The translations under genes were made by a program, and so were the position numbers. A stretch of DNA of 64,000 bases from Streptomyces sp. DSM 15324 (GTDB taxonomy: Bacteria > Actinomycetota > Actinomycetes > Streptomycetales > Streptomycetaceae): assembly GCF_001514285.1 (NCBI RefSeq), contig NZ_KQ949026.1:124001-188000 (forward strand), read 5' to 3'. Positions 45,091 to 55,506 of the stretch are shown piece by piece; positions within the stretch are counted from its first letter, which is position 1; every line of letters begins with the position of its first letter. A model generated the notes under the pieces. That model worked only from the letters and a program-made list of their open reading frames with translations. It had not been told where the DNA came from and ran no database searches.

Positions 45091-47286
45091 ATGGGCGACA
45101 AGGCACACACCCACCCCGGAGCCGCCGGCAGGGCTACGGCGGCCGACCATCCCGCGTCCGTACGGAATGTGGTGCTGGTCGGCCACTCCGGATCGGGCAA
45201 GACGACATTGGTGGAGGCTCTCGCGCTGACGGCGGGAGCGGTGAACCGGGCGGGCCGCGTGGAGGACGGCGGCACCCTCTCGGACTACGACGAGATCGAG
45301 CACCGGCAGCAGCGTTCGGTACAGCTCTCCCTGGTGCCCGTCGAGTGGGACGGCATCAAGATCAACCTGTTGGACACCCCCGGATACGCCGACTTCGTCG
45401 GGGAACTCAGGGCCGGTCTGCGCGCCGCGGACGCGGCCCTCTTCGTCGTCTCGGCCTCGGACGGCGTGGACGGCTCGACCCGCATGGTGTGGGAGGAGTG
45501 CGCGGCGGTCGGCATGCCGCGCGCCATCGTCGTCACGCACCTGGAGGCCGCCCGCGCGGACTTCAAGGAGCTGACCCCGCTGCTGGCCCAGGCGTTCGGC
45601 GGCGACGACCCGGACGCCGTGCTCCCGCTGTACCTGCCGCTGCACGGCCCGCAGGCGCCCGACGGGCACGCGCCCGTGACCGGGCTGACCGGGCTGCTCT
45701 CGCGCAAGCTGTTCGACTACTCCTCGGGCGAGCGCAAGGAGTCCGAACCGGGCGAGGACCTGCTGGCGGAGCTGGAGGAGGCCCGCAACCGGCTGATCGA
45801 GGGGATCATCGCCGAGAGCGAGGACGAGACCCTCATGGACCGCTATCTCGGCGGTGAGCAGGTCGACGTCAAGACGCTGATCGAGGACCTGGAGCGGGCC
45901 GTGGCGCGCGGCACGTTCTTCCCGGTCCTGGCGGCCGCTCCCGCCGCCGAAGGCGCCCGGCAGGGGATCGGCACGGTCGAGCTGCTGGAGCTGATCACCA
46001 GGGGCTTCCCCACGCCCCTGGAGCGCGAGGCGCCCCAGGTGACCACGGTCGACGGCAGGCCGCGCGAGCTGACGCCGTGCGACCCCGCCGGGCCGCTGGT
46101 CGCGGAGGTGGTGAAGACCTCGTCCGACCCCTACGTCGGCCGGGTCTCGCTGGTGCGGGTCTTCTCCGGCACCCTGCGCCCCGACGAGACGGTGCACGTC
46201 TCGGGGCACGGCATGGCCGACCGCGGGCACGAGGACCACGACGTCGACGAGCGCGTCGGTGCCCTGTCCGCGCCGTTCGGCAAGCAGCAGCGGGCGCTGA
46301 CGCACGCCATCGCGGGCGACCTCGCGTGCGTGGCGAAACTCAGCCGCGCGGAGACCGGTGACACCCTCTCCGCGAAGGACGACCCGCTCCTGATGGAGCC
46401 CTGGCAGATGCCCGACCCGCTGCTGCCGCTCGCCATCCAGGCGCACAGCAAGCCCGACGAGGACAAGCTCTCGCAGGGCCTGGCCCGGCTGGTCGCCGAG
46501 GACCCGACGATGCGCCTGGAGCAGAACCAGGACACGCACCAGGTGGTGCTGTGGTGCCTGGGCGAGGCGCACGCGGACGTGGCCCTGGAGCGGCTGCGCG
46601 CCCGCTACGGCGTCCAGGTGGACGTCGTACCGCACCGGGTCTCCCTGCGGGAGACGTTCGCCGACCGGTCGGCCGGGCGCGGGCGGCACGTGAAGCAGTC
46701 CGGCGGGCACGGGCAGTACGCGATCTGCGAGATCGAGGTGGAGCCGCTGCCGGGCGGGGCGGGCATCGAGTTCGTGGACAAGGTCGTCGGGGGCGCGGTA
46801 CCGCGGCAGTTCATCCCGTCGGTGGAGAAGGGCGTGCGGGCGCAGGCGGCCAAGGGGGTCGTGGGCGGGCATCCGCTGGTCGACGTGCGGATCACGCTGC
46901 TCGACGGGAAGGCGCATTCGGTGGACTCCTCCGACGCCGCGTTCCAGACGGCGGGCGCGCTGGCGCTGCGCGAGGCGGCCGCCGACGCGCGGATCCATCT
47001 GCTGGAGCCGGTCGCCGAGGTGAGCGTGCTGGTCGGGGACGACTACGTGGGCGCGGTGATGAGCGATCTGTCGGGGCGCCGCGGGCGGGTCCTGGGCACC
47101 GAGCAGACGGCCGGCGGGCGCACCCTCGTGCGGGCCGAGGTGCCCGAGATCGAGATCGGCCGGTACGCGGTGGATCTGCGCTCGCTGTCGCACGGCACGG
47201 CGCGCTTCCACCGCGCGTACGCCCGTCACGAGCCGATGCCCGCGCAGGTGGCCGAGAAGGTCCGGCAACAGGCGGCGGCCGGTTAG
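45091..47286 (+). CDS. EF-G-like translational GTPase with degenerate G4 motif
   Basis: A 731-residue protein with EF-G domain order (G, II, III, IV, V) but not the main EF-G. G1 is GHSGSGKT (31-38) and G3 is DTPGYADF (95-102). The G4 position, NKxD in EF-G and often TKLD in this clade, reads THLE (149-152), and the switch I RGIT element is replaced by RQQRSV. Domain IV is present (HVKQSGGHGQYA near 540). This fits the actinobacterial EF-G paralogue (FusA2/TetM-like) group of unknown role. ATG start with GGGAGG upstream. Confidence 0.85.
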   Translation: MGDKAHTHPGAAGRATAADHPASVRNVVLVGHSGSGKTTLVEALALTAGAVNRAGRVEDGGTLSDYDEIEHRQQRSVQLSLVPVEWDGIKINLLDTPGYADFVGELRAGLRAADAALFVVSASDGVDGSTRMVWEECAAVGMPRAIVVTHLEAARADFKELTPLLAQAFGGDDPDAVLPLYLPLHGPQAPDGHAPVTGLTGLLSRKLFDYSSGERKESEPGEDLLAELEEARNRLIEGIIAESEDETLMDRYLGGEQVDVKTLIEDLERAVARGTFFPVLAAAPAAEGARQGIGTVELLELITRGFPTPLEREAPQVTTVDGRPRELTPCDPAGPLVAEVVKTSSDPYVGRVSLVRVFSGTLRPDETVHVSGHGMADRGHEDHDVDERVGALSAPFGKQQRALTHAIAGDLACVAKLSRAETGDTLSAKDDPLLMEPWQMPDPLLPLAIQAHSKPDEDKLSQGLARLVAEDPTMRLEQNQDTHQVVLWCLGEAHADVALERLRARYGVQVDVVPHRVSLRETFADRSAGRGRHVKQSGGHGQYAICEIEVEPLPGGAGIEFVDKVVGGAVPRQFIPSVEKGVRAQAAKGVVGGHPLVDVRITLLDGKAHSVDSSDAAFQTAGALALREAAADARIHLLEPVAEVSVLVGDDYVGAVMSDLSGRRGRVLGTEQTAGGRTLVRAEVPEIEIGRYAVDLRSLSHGTARFHRAYARHEPMPAQVAEKVRQQAAAG

Positions 47287-47472
47287 CGGTTGAGGCTGCG
47301 TCAGTCTCAAGTGAACAGAGGGGAAGGTGTTCCTCCGGTTCGGCGGGCGGCTTCGGTCGTCCGCCGACGGATGTCGGTGGCTGGGGATACGCTGATGACC
47401 TGATCAACAGGTGTGCGGAGTACGGAAGTCGGGAAGGCCGCAGGAGCGGGATCGCGGCGAGTGGGGGCGGGA

Positions 47473-49125
47473 ATGACCGTGGAGGACTTCTTCGGGCCAC
47501 AGGTGCCCCGGACGGGCGGAGCGGGGCAGGGCCCGACGCTCGCGCTCGCCTCGGCGGCGTACCGGGACACCCCGATGGAGGAGATCAAGAAGGCCGACAA
47601 CGAATGGCACCAGTCGACGGTCAACGAGGGCCGCAAGTGGGCGAAGATCTTCCGGCCGAACTTCGGTGAGGCGTACTCCCAGGCGGTGATCGACCGCATG
47701 CTGGGCGTCGGCCGCAAGCCGCTGATCCAGTCCTTCGGCAGCGAGCCCCAGGTCGTCGTCGAGCACTGCCTCGCGGCCTCCCGCATCCGCCGCCAGCGCG
47801 ACATCACGCTGACCGGCATCATGCTGCTGTGCGGGGTGCTCTTCCTGCCCGGACTGCTGGTGTGGCTGCTCGTCTTCCAGCTGCGGGCCGGGATGGCGAA
47901 GACGGACAACAAGCGGATCTCCGGACTCGGCACCGGTCTGCTCGTCGCGGTCGCCGCCCTCGCCGTGATCTTCCTGGTCCGGATGCCGTTCACCGGCTTC
48001 TGGGGGTGGTACACCCGCGGCTGCGTCGTGGCCCCGGTGGCCGGCTGGTTCCTGGCCAAGAGGGTCTGCGAGCGCACGGCGGTGGACCTGCGCGAGCGCT
48101 GGGGCGGGCTGCTGTCCGGCGGCAGCATCGGCGCGAAGGTCCCCGAGGCGGTGCCGACCAGCCCCGACCAGGCCGCGGCCGAGCAGCTGCGCCAGTCCCT
48201 GGCCCGGCTCAGCGCCGAGCAGCAGTCCAACTCGGTCTTCTACGCCGGCCCCAAGGGCATACTCGGCATGGGCACCCGCTGGGGCGCGTGGTCCCTGGCG
48301 GAGGAGCTGACACCGGTCGACCCCGTGAAGGGCGTCCACGAGTTCCGCAGCTGGACGGTCGTCCGGGCCATCCACGAGGAACTGACCGTGCTGCACCGCC
48401 AGCGGCTGAAGACCGGTGGCTTCCCCGAGCCGCAGGTGCGGCACTGGATCGTCACGCATGTCGGCGAGGGCGCCAAGGAGGTCACCCGGCCCGAGGGGAC
48501 CGACGTCGAGGCCTACCAGGTCAAGCCGAGGGCCGTGGAGGACATCTGCAACGCCAATCAGTTCGACGGCGGCGACCGGCACTACCTGGGCGTCCAGTGG
48601 CCCCATCTGTACAACGGCGACCTGGTGCTCACCATGATGGTCACCGTGACCGTGCTCAAGGAGACCCTGCGCATCGAGGTGACCGGCCATGCGCTGGGCC
48701 CGGTCAACGGTCTGTTCGGCAGCAAGCCGGAGGCCCCCACCAAGGAGGTCGCCAAGACCGTCCGCTTCTGGGAGACGCGGACGGTCAAGCTGCCCCTCGT
48801 CACCACCGACGAGGTGGTCCGGCTGGCCGCGCGGGCCACGATCAGCTGGTACCCGCCGCTGCTGAAGTGGCTCGGCGGCTCGATCGGCCTGCCCGAGCCG
48901 TTCGGCCTGCGGCACGCCTGGGCCGACCAGCCCTGGCGGCACCGCTTCATGGCCGACGACGCGCTGCGCACGGCCACGCCGGTGCTGCGCGCGGTGCACC
49001 GGGCCGCGTTCCGGGTCCTCAAGGAGCACGACGTGGACCTGGAGAAGTTCAGCTCGCGCTCGTCGGTGCTGAGCGGCGGCGTGCAGGAAGTGTCCCCGCG
49101 CAAGGCCGACACGTACGACGCGTGA
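47473..49125 (+). CDS. Unrecognised 550-residue membrane protein
   Basis: No family recognised. The protein has a soluble N-terminal part (1-100) and three hydrophobic segments: near 110-135 (LTGIMLLCGVLFLPGLLVWLLVF), 155-172 and 183-200. A soluble C-terminal domain of about 340 residues follows. The ATG giving MTVEDFFGPQ follows GGGGGCGGGA; an upstream in-frame ATG at 47413 is less likely. It lies between the EF-G-like gene and a convergent HIT gene and ends in a terminator hairpin. No signal peptide or catalytic motif was seen. Confidence 0.75.
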   Translation: MTVEDFFGPQVPRTGGAGQGPTLALASAAYRDTPMEEIKKADNEWHQSTVNEGRKWAKIFRPNFGEAYSQAVIDRMLGVGRKPLIQSFGSEPQVVVEHCLAASRIRRQRDITLTGIMLLCGVLFLPGLLVWLLVFQLRAGMAKTDNKRISGLGTGLLVAVAALAVIFLVRMPFTGFWGWYTRGCVVAPVAGWFLAKRVCERTAVDLRERWGGLLSGGSIGAKVPEAVPTSPDQAAAEQLRQSLARLSAEQQSNSVFYAGPKGILGMGTRWGAWSLAEELTPVDPVKGVHEFRSWTVVRAIHEELTVLHRQRLKTGGFPEPQVRHWIVTHVGEGAKEVTRPEGTDVEAYQVKPRAVEDICNANQFDGGDRHYLGVQWPHLYNGDLVLTMMVTVTVLKETLRIEVTGHALGPVNGLFGSKPEAPTKEVAKTVRFWETRTVKLPLVTTDEVVRLAARATISWYPPLLKWLGGSIGLPEPFGLRHAWADQPWRHRFMADDALRTATPVLRAVHRAAFRVLKEHDVDLEKFSSRSSVLSGGVQEVSPRKADTYDA

Positions 49126-49162
49126 GCGCCGTACGGGGGCCGCGGCCCCCGTACGGCGCTCA
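49123..49162. terminator. Bidirectional terminator between membrane protein and HIT gene
   Basis: An 18-base-pair perfect stem (49123-49140 with 49145-49162) around CGCG. It starts at the stop codon of the rightward gene and ends 3 bases before the stop of the leftward HIT gene. It serves both convergent genes. Confidence 0.85.
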
Positions 49163-49165
49163 CCG

Positions 49166-49711
49166 TCACAGGGGCCAGGCGTCGGCCAGCATCTTCCGGG
49201 TGTCCGCCAGCAGCTGCGGCAGGACGCGCGTGTGGCCGACCACGGGCATGAAGTTCGTGTCCCCGCCCCAGCGGGGCACGAGGTGCTGGTGGAGATGGGC
49301 GGCGATGCCCGCACCCGCCACGGTCCCCTGGTTCATGCCGATGTTGAAGCCGTGTGCGCCGGACGCGTTCCGCAGGGCCGTCATCGCCTGCTTGGTCAGC
49401 TCGGCCAGCTCGACGGTCTCCGGTCCGGTCAGCTCGGTGTAGTCGGCGACGTGCCGGTAGGGGACGGTCATCAGGTGGCCGCCGTTGTACGGGTAGAGGT
49501 TGAGCACCGCGTAGACGTGCTCGCCGCGTTTGACGATCAGCCCGTCCTCGTCGGATTTCGCCGGGATCGAGCAGAACGGGCAGCCGTCGCCGGCCCCCGG
49601 GCCGGTCGGCTTGTTCTCACCCTGGATGTAGGCCATCCGGTGGGGCGTCCACAGGCGCTGGAACGCGTCCTGCGTCCCCACTCCGATCTGCTGCTCCGGC
49701 TCACTCGTCAT
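49166..49711 (-). CDS. HIT-family nucleotide hydrolase or phosphorylase
   Basis: A 181-residue protein with the histidine triad HLHQHLV near residue 150 and a zinc-binding CPFC near residue 44. WTPHRMAYI precedes them, as in actinobacterial AP4A phosphorylases (Rv2613c type). It likely cleaves dinucleoside polyphosphates. The ATG giving MTSEPEQQIG was chosen; an upstream in-frame ATG would add four residues. No clear ribosome site, so a leaderless start is possible. It sits between thrS and the lipid genes, as in mycobacteria. Confidence 0.88.
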   Translation of the reverse strand: MTSEPEQQIGVGTQDAFQRLWTPHRMAYIQGENKPTGPGAGDGCPFCSIPAKSDEDGLIVKRGEHVYAVLNLYPYNGGHLMTVPYRHVADYTELTGPETVELAELTKQAMTALRNASGAHGFNIGMNQGTVAGAGIAAHLHQHLVPRWGGDTNFMPVVGHTRVLPQLLADTRKMLADAWPL

Positions 49712-49790
49712 GCAAGGCAGCATATGGCTTCGCCCGTTCGCGGCGTGTCGCCGGGGTTGCGGGAAAAGCCCGGCAGGCGAAGCTGGGCCG

Positions 49791-50459
49791 ATGGACGAAG
49801 TCAGCCGTCAGGCCCGCTGGGAGCAGCGCACCGAGATCCCCCTCGCCTTCGCGTCGCTGCTGTTCCTCGCCATGTACGCGGTCCTGGTCCTCGCCCAGGG
49901 GCTGCCGGGCGTCTGGCGGGACCTGTGCAAGGCGGTGCTCTCCTTCACCTGGGCCCTGTTCGCCGCCGACTACGGGGTGCGCTGGCGGCTCAGCGGACAG
50001 GGGCTGCGGTTCGTCCCCACGCACAAGCTGGACACGGTGGTCGTCGTGCTGCCCCTGCTGCGCCCGCTGCGGGTGGTCAAGGTGTACGAGGTCGTCCAGC
50101 ACCGGCACGGGGAGCCCCGCCTGTCGCTGTACGCGCGCGTGATCACGTATGCCGGGCTGACGACGGTGCTGCTCGGCTTCGCGTGCTCGCTCGCCGTCTA
50201 CGACCGGGAGCGGGGGGCGCCGGGCACCGAGATGCACAGCTTCGGAGACGCGCTGTGGTGGGCCTGCGCGACGCTGACCACGGTCGGCTACGGCGATGTC
50301 GTCCCGGTCACGCCCGGCGGCCGGGCGATCGCGGTGGGCCTCATGGCGTGCGGGCTCGCGCTGCTGGGCGCGGTGACGGGCTCGTTCGCGTCGTGGCTGG
50401 TCCAGGTGTTCGCGCTGGAGGGGGAGCGCCCGGACGACGAGAGGCCCCCGGGGAGCTGA
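49791..50459 (+). CDS. Potassium channel family protein
   Basis: A 222-residue integral membrane protein with the selectivity filter TLTTVGYGD (residues 161-168 region). Membrane segments lie near 17-36, 46-63, 79-95, 114-136 and 180-202, with a pore helix before the filter (ALWWACATL). The segment RPLRVVKVYEV carries spaced positive residues and could be a short voltage-sensor-like helix. ATG start. Divergent from the HIT gene, convergent with thrS. Ion selectivity for potassium follows from the filter. Confidence 0.92.
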   Translation: MDEVSRQARWEQRTEIPLAFASLLFLAMYAVLVLAQGLPGVWRDLCKAVLSFTWALFAADYGVRWRLSGQGLRFVPTHKLDTVVVVLPLLRPLRVVKVYEVVQHRHGEPRLSLYARVITYAGLTTVLLGFACSLAVYDRERGAPGTEMHSFGDALWWACATLTTVGYGDVVPVTPGGRAIAVGLMACGLALLGAVTGSFASWLVQVFALEGERPDDERPPGS

Positions 50460-50473
50460 ACTCCCCGGGGGCC
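50443..50473. terminator. Bidirectional terminator between channel gene and thrS
   Basis: A perfect 13-base-pair stem (50443-50455 with 50461-50473). The left arm lies inside the last codons of the channel gene, and the right arm lies 15 bases before the thrS stop. No T tract. Confidence 0.75.
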
Positions 50474-50487
50474 CGCGTCCGGCCGGA

Positions 50488-52464
<1,977 letters not shown>

Positions 52465-52587
52465 CGGTCTCTCCTGACTGCAGGTGGGGTGCGGCGCCAT
52501 ACCGGGAGCGCGCGCATGAGTGGGATCGTACCGACCCGCAGCCGCCGACCGCGAAACAGATACCGGGCCCCGCGGCCCGCACCGGCC

Positions 52588-53814
52588 TCAGTCCCCGTCG
52601 TACTCCCCGCCGCACGCCTCCTCGAAGAAGTCGAGATGCTCCTGGAGGGACTTCATCAGCCGGTCCCGTTCGGCGTCGTCGACCTGGACGGGTACGACGC
52701 CGCAGGCACCGGTGAGCCGGCGGAAGCCGCCCCGGCTCTCCAGCCGCCCCTGCACCCGCACCGGCAGGCCGACGAGGTGGGCCTGTCCGGCGGTGCGGTA
52801 GTCCTCCTCGTCGAGGGTGATCCGGACGTGGGGGATCTCGGCGCCGGCGAGCACCCGCAGCCGTACGCTGCCCTCGCCGCGCGGCCCCGACCTGCGCAGC
52901 CGGACCACGGTGCCGGTGATCCGCACGGACACGGCGGGTTCCTCGCGCAGATAGCGGGCGCCGGCCTCGCGCAGCACGGGCAGGTCGCCGGGCGAGAACT
53001 CGACGGGCTCGTCGGTGGCGGCGCAGTCCTCGGGCACTCCGGCGGCCGGTGACCACTCCACCCCGACCCGGGCGCCCTCGGTGCCGCGGACGAGGGCGAT
53101 CAGCGCGTCGGTGAGCTCACGGCTCGCACCGGCCTCCACGGCGCCGTCGAAGGCGTCCATGCCGCCGGTGGCCCGCTGGTAGTCGATGGCCTCGCGGACG
53201 GCGTAGAGGGCCTGGTGGAGGCGGACGGCGAGCGGACGGATCGAGGCGGCCGGCACGAAGGCGGTCAGCCGCCGGCCGCCCGTCCCGGAGCCGACCAGGA
53301 CCTGGTCGAGCAGCGCGGAGGCGGCCCTGCGGTGCCGGGCGCCGTAGTAGCCGGCCCGCGCGCGGGTGGCGAGCGCGCCGGCGAGGAGCATCTGGCGGGC
53401 GGCGCCGCGCAGTTGTTCCTCGACCGTCCAGGGCGCGGCCCCGGCGGGTCCGTGCGGGGTGTCGCGCCACCAGCGGATCTCGTCGCTGGGCACGGCGAGG
53501 GCGACGAGCACCTCGCGCGCGGAGGGCGTGCCGCTGCGGGCGAGCGCCTGGAGGGCCTCGCCCAGCAGGTCGTCGCTGTCGGGGAAGGCCCGGCTCTCGG
53601 GCACGAGGAGACTCGTGCCGCTCGCGCCGGGCCCGGGTGGGGTCCAGCGGCCGTAGCGTCCGGCGGCGCCGCCGCGCCGCTGCCAGCCGTGCCTGCGCAG
53701 CAGGGCGCCGAGGACGGCCGGGTCGACCTCGCCGGGCTCGGGGGCCCGGTCCCAGCAGACCTCCGGGTGCGGGCGTACCGCCCTCAGAGGCTCGTCGAGG
53801 GGCCGGTGGGTCAT
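52588..53814 (-). CDS. Unrecognised 408-residue protein coupled to a DUF4365 gene
   Basis: Function unknown. The N-terminal part (about 30-95) has a compact pattern LRRHGWQRRGG...RYGRW then LLVPES. A helical middle is rich in Arg and Ala (about 100-260). The C-terminal part (about 300-385) alternates strands like an OB or beta-barrel fold (VRITGTVVRLRR, VRITLDEEDY, VRVQGRLESRGGFRRL). The end is acidic. ATG start overlapping the stop of the DUF4365 gene by 4 bases, so the two proteins are probably made together. No membrane segment or signal. Confidence 0.7.
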   Translation of the reverse strand: MTHRPLDEPLRAVRPHPEVCWDRAPEPGEVDPAVLGALLRRHGWQRRGGAAGRYGRWTPPGPGASGTSLLVPESRAFPDSDDLLGEALQALARSGTPSAREVLVALAVPSDEIRWWRDTPHGPAGAAPWTVEEQLRGAARQMLLAGALATRARAGYYGARHRRAASALLDQVLVGSGTGGRRLTAFVPAASIRPLAVRLHQALYAVREAIDYQRATGGMDAFDGAVEAGASRELTDALIALVRGTEGARVGVEWSPAAGVPEDCAATDEPVEFSPGDLPVLREAGARYLREEPAVSVRITGTVVRLRRSGPRGEGSVRLRVLAGAEIPHVRITLDEEDYRTAGQAHLVGLPVRVQGRLESRGGFRRLTGACGVVPVQVDDAERDRLMKSLQEHLDFFEEACGGEYDGD

Positions 53815-54377
53815 GGTCTGCCTCCCGTCCCGACCCGCGTCATGATCTCGCACAGGGCCCGGTCGTCGAAGATGCGTGAGGTCGGTATCCGCACGGTGGT
53901 CCGGGTCCGCCCGGTGATCGGGTGGCCGGCCAGGTTGACCCAGTAGCAGCAGTGCCGCAGGTCGAGGCGGTCGTGCCCGGCGCGCAGCCACTGGTCCTGC
54001 GAGCGGGGCACGATCATCACGACCAGGATCTTGTGCACCGACACCGGGGTGCGGGCGAGCTTGCGCAGGTGGTCGTTGTCGAGGGTGAAGGAGAAGAACC
54101 GGCCCGGCGGACCGGGCGGTATCTGGTAAGTGGCCTTGAGCTGCACCTTGATGGTGACCTCGTCGTCCACGGTGTGCCCGGGTGCGCTGTGACTGACGTG
54201 CCAGTCGATGCCGTTGTCCGGGAACGGCTGGGACAGCGAGCAGCCGGCGGCCGCCGCGACCGCGTGCAAGTACCCGACCTGCAGTGTCTCCATGCAGGCG
54301 GTGGTGGCGAGTGTGCCGCGATGGGGGCCCGTCTGTTCGGGCAGCAGCCCGCCCCGCTCGGGCTGCGCTATCGCCAT
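53811..54377 (-). CDS. DUF4365 nuclease-like protein
   Basis: A 188-residue protein with the DUF4365 pattern: NGIDWHV (Asp58) followed after a hairpin by VTIKVQLKATY (Gln79, Lys81). This D...(E/Q)xK arrangement suggests a PD-(D/E)xK restriction-endonuclease-like fold, with Gln in place of the usual Glu. The ATG at 54377 has GGAAGG 9 bases upstream and is preferred over a TTG at 54383. Operon with the 408-residue protein and divergent from a DnaQ-type exonuclease. Target unknown. Confidence 0.75.
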   Translation of the reverse strand: MAIAQPERGGLLPEQTGPHRGTLATTACMETLQVGYLHAVAAAAGCSLSQPFPDNGIDWHVSHSAPGHTVDDEVTIKVQLKATYQIPPGPPGRFFSFTLDNDHLRKLARTPVSVHKILVVMIVPRSQDQWLRAGHDRLDLRHCCYWVNLAGHPITGRTRTTVRIPTSRIFDDRALCEIMTRVGTGGRP

Positions 54378-54592
54378 GACCAACTGCCTTCCACGACAAG
54401 AGAGATGCCCGGAAACGGGCCGAACGACATGCCGGGTGGACCCCGGTGAGAATCCCGCCGCGGGCCGCTGAACTGCAAAGACCCGTACTCCTGTTGTGTC
54501 CTTCCGGCGTACGGCGCAAACAGCCCGGGTATCACCAAACGGGCAGAAGACGGTGCGTCAGCTGCCGTGGGTGAACGAGGGGTTGTGTTGGT
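54378..54592. promoter_or_regulatory. Divergent promoter region, DUF4365 operon and exonuclease gene
   Basis: A 215-base gap between divergently transcribed genes. It must hold both promoters. GAGGGG at about 54577 serves the exonuclease ATG. No convincing -10/-35 pair or operator was recognised. Confidence 0.45.
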
Positions 54593-55318
54593 ATGTCGTA
54601 CTGGTACGAGGGCCCGCTGGCCGCATTCGACACGGAGACGACGGGCGTCGACGTGGAGGCCGACCGGATAGTGTCGGCCGCCCTCGTCGTCCAGGACGCG
54701 CCGGGGGCACGGCCGCGGGTGACCCGCTGGCTGGTGAACCCGGGCGTGCCGGTGCCCGCCGAGGCGACGGCGGTGCACGGGCTGACGGACGACCATCTCC
54801 AGCGCAACGGCCGCTGGCCGGCGCCGGTGATGTTCGAGATAGCCGAGCTGCTCGCCGAACAGGCGGCGGCGGGACGGCCGTTGGTCGTGATGAACGCGCC
54901 GTTCGATCTGACCCTGCTGGACCGCGAGCTGCGCCGGCACCGGGCCTCGTCGCTCGGGCACTGGCTGGAACCGGCGCCGCTGCGGGTGCTGGACCCCCGG
55001 GTGCTGGACAAGCACCTGGACCGCTACCGCAAGGGCCGGCGCACGCTGACCGACCTGTGCGGGCACTACGGCGTGTCGCTGGCCGACGCGCATGACGCGG
55101 CGGCGGACGCGCTGGCCGCGCTGGAGGTCGTGCGGGCCGTGGGCCGGCGCTTCGCGGCGCGGCTGGAGCGGCTCTCCCCCGCGGAGCTGCACGCGCTGCA
55201 GACGACGTGGTTCGCGGCGCAGGCGCGCGGTCTGCAGGCGTGGTTCGCGCGCAGCGGGAACCCGGAGACGGTGGACACGTCCTGGCCGGTCCGCCCGGAG
55301 CTGCCGGCAGCGGCCTAG
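54593..55318 (+). CDS. DnaQ-family (DEDDh) 3'-5' exonuclease
   Basis: A 241-residue exonuclease. Exo I is AFDTETTG (Asp13, Glu15). VHGLTDDHL follows, Exo II is in VVMNAPFDLTLLDREL near residue 103, and Exo III is DAHDAAADALAAL near residue 165 with the His and Asp of the DEDDh type. It is a stand-alone enzyme like the exonuclease domain of DNA polymerase III epsilon or the DinG/UvrC-associated forms. Substrate could be DNA or RNA. ATG start. Followed by a small hairpin. Confidence 0.9.
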   Translation: MSYWYEGPLAAFDTETTGVDVEADRIVSAALVVQDAPGARPRVTRWLVNPGVPVPAEATAVHGLTDDHLQRNGRWPAPVMFEIAELLAEQAAAGRPLVVMNAPFDLTLLDRELRRHRASSLGHWLEPAPLRVLDPRVLDKHLDRYRKGRRTLTDLCGHYGVSLADAHDAAADALAALEVVRAVGRRFAARLERLSPAELHALQTTWFAAQARGLQAWFARSGNPETVDTSWPVRPELPAAA

Positions 55319-55319
55319 T

Positions 55320-55340
55320 CAGGGGGTGTTGCACCCCCTG
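55320..55340 (+). terminator. Hairpin after the exonuclease gene
   Basis: A perfect 9-base-pair stem with loop TTG, starting 2 bases after the stop codon. Probably terminates the exonuclease transcript; no T tract. Confidence 0.65.
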
Positions 55341-55357
55341 GGCGGGCGGATACGCGA

Positions 55358-55388
55358 AGAGCCGGTCCGCGACAGGCGGACCGGCTCT
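55358..55388. terminator. Terminator next to tRNA-Val
   Basis: A perfect 13-base-pair stem (55358-55370 with 55376-55388). It lies 8 bases beyond the mature 3' end of the leftward tRNA and so ends or trims its precursor. It may also stop rightward read-through (TTT follows on the plus strand). Confidence 0.8.
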
Positions 55389-55395
55389 TTCCCGG

Positions 55396-55467
55396 TGGGC
55401 GATACTGGGTTCGAACCAGTGACCTCTTCGGTGTGAACGAAGCGCTCTCCCACTGAGCTAATCGCCC
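55396..55467 (-). tRNA. tRNA-Val (anticodon CAC)
   Basis: A 72-base cloverleaf read on the minus strand. The acceptor stem GGGCGAT pairs with ATCGCCC, D stem GCTC/GAGC, anticodon stem CTTCG/CGAAG with loop TTCACAC (anticodon CAC), five-base variable loop, and T stem ACTGG/CCAGT with loop TTCGAAC. The discriminator is A, and CCA is not encoded. It reads the abundant GTG codon. Confidence 0.97.
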
Positions 55468-55506
55468 GGGAACGCACTGAACAATACAGGTCCCCGGACG
55501 CTTCCT

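Noticed and set aside
44860..47310. 816-codon minus-strand frame opposite the EF-G-like gene
   Set aside because: The EF-G-like gene on the plus strand has full domain motifs and a ribosome site; the antisense frame has none.
52465..52587. T-box leader before thrS
   Set aside because: The 123-base gap lacks the T-box sequence and specifier stem; only a -10-like hexamer is present.
55396..55467. tRNA-Val as an integration site
   Set aside because: The tRNA is intact, no integrase gene or second copy of its 3' end was found, and the flanking hairpins look like terminators.
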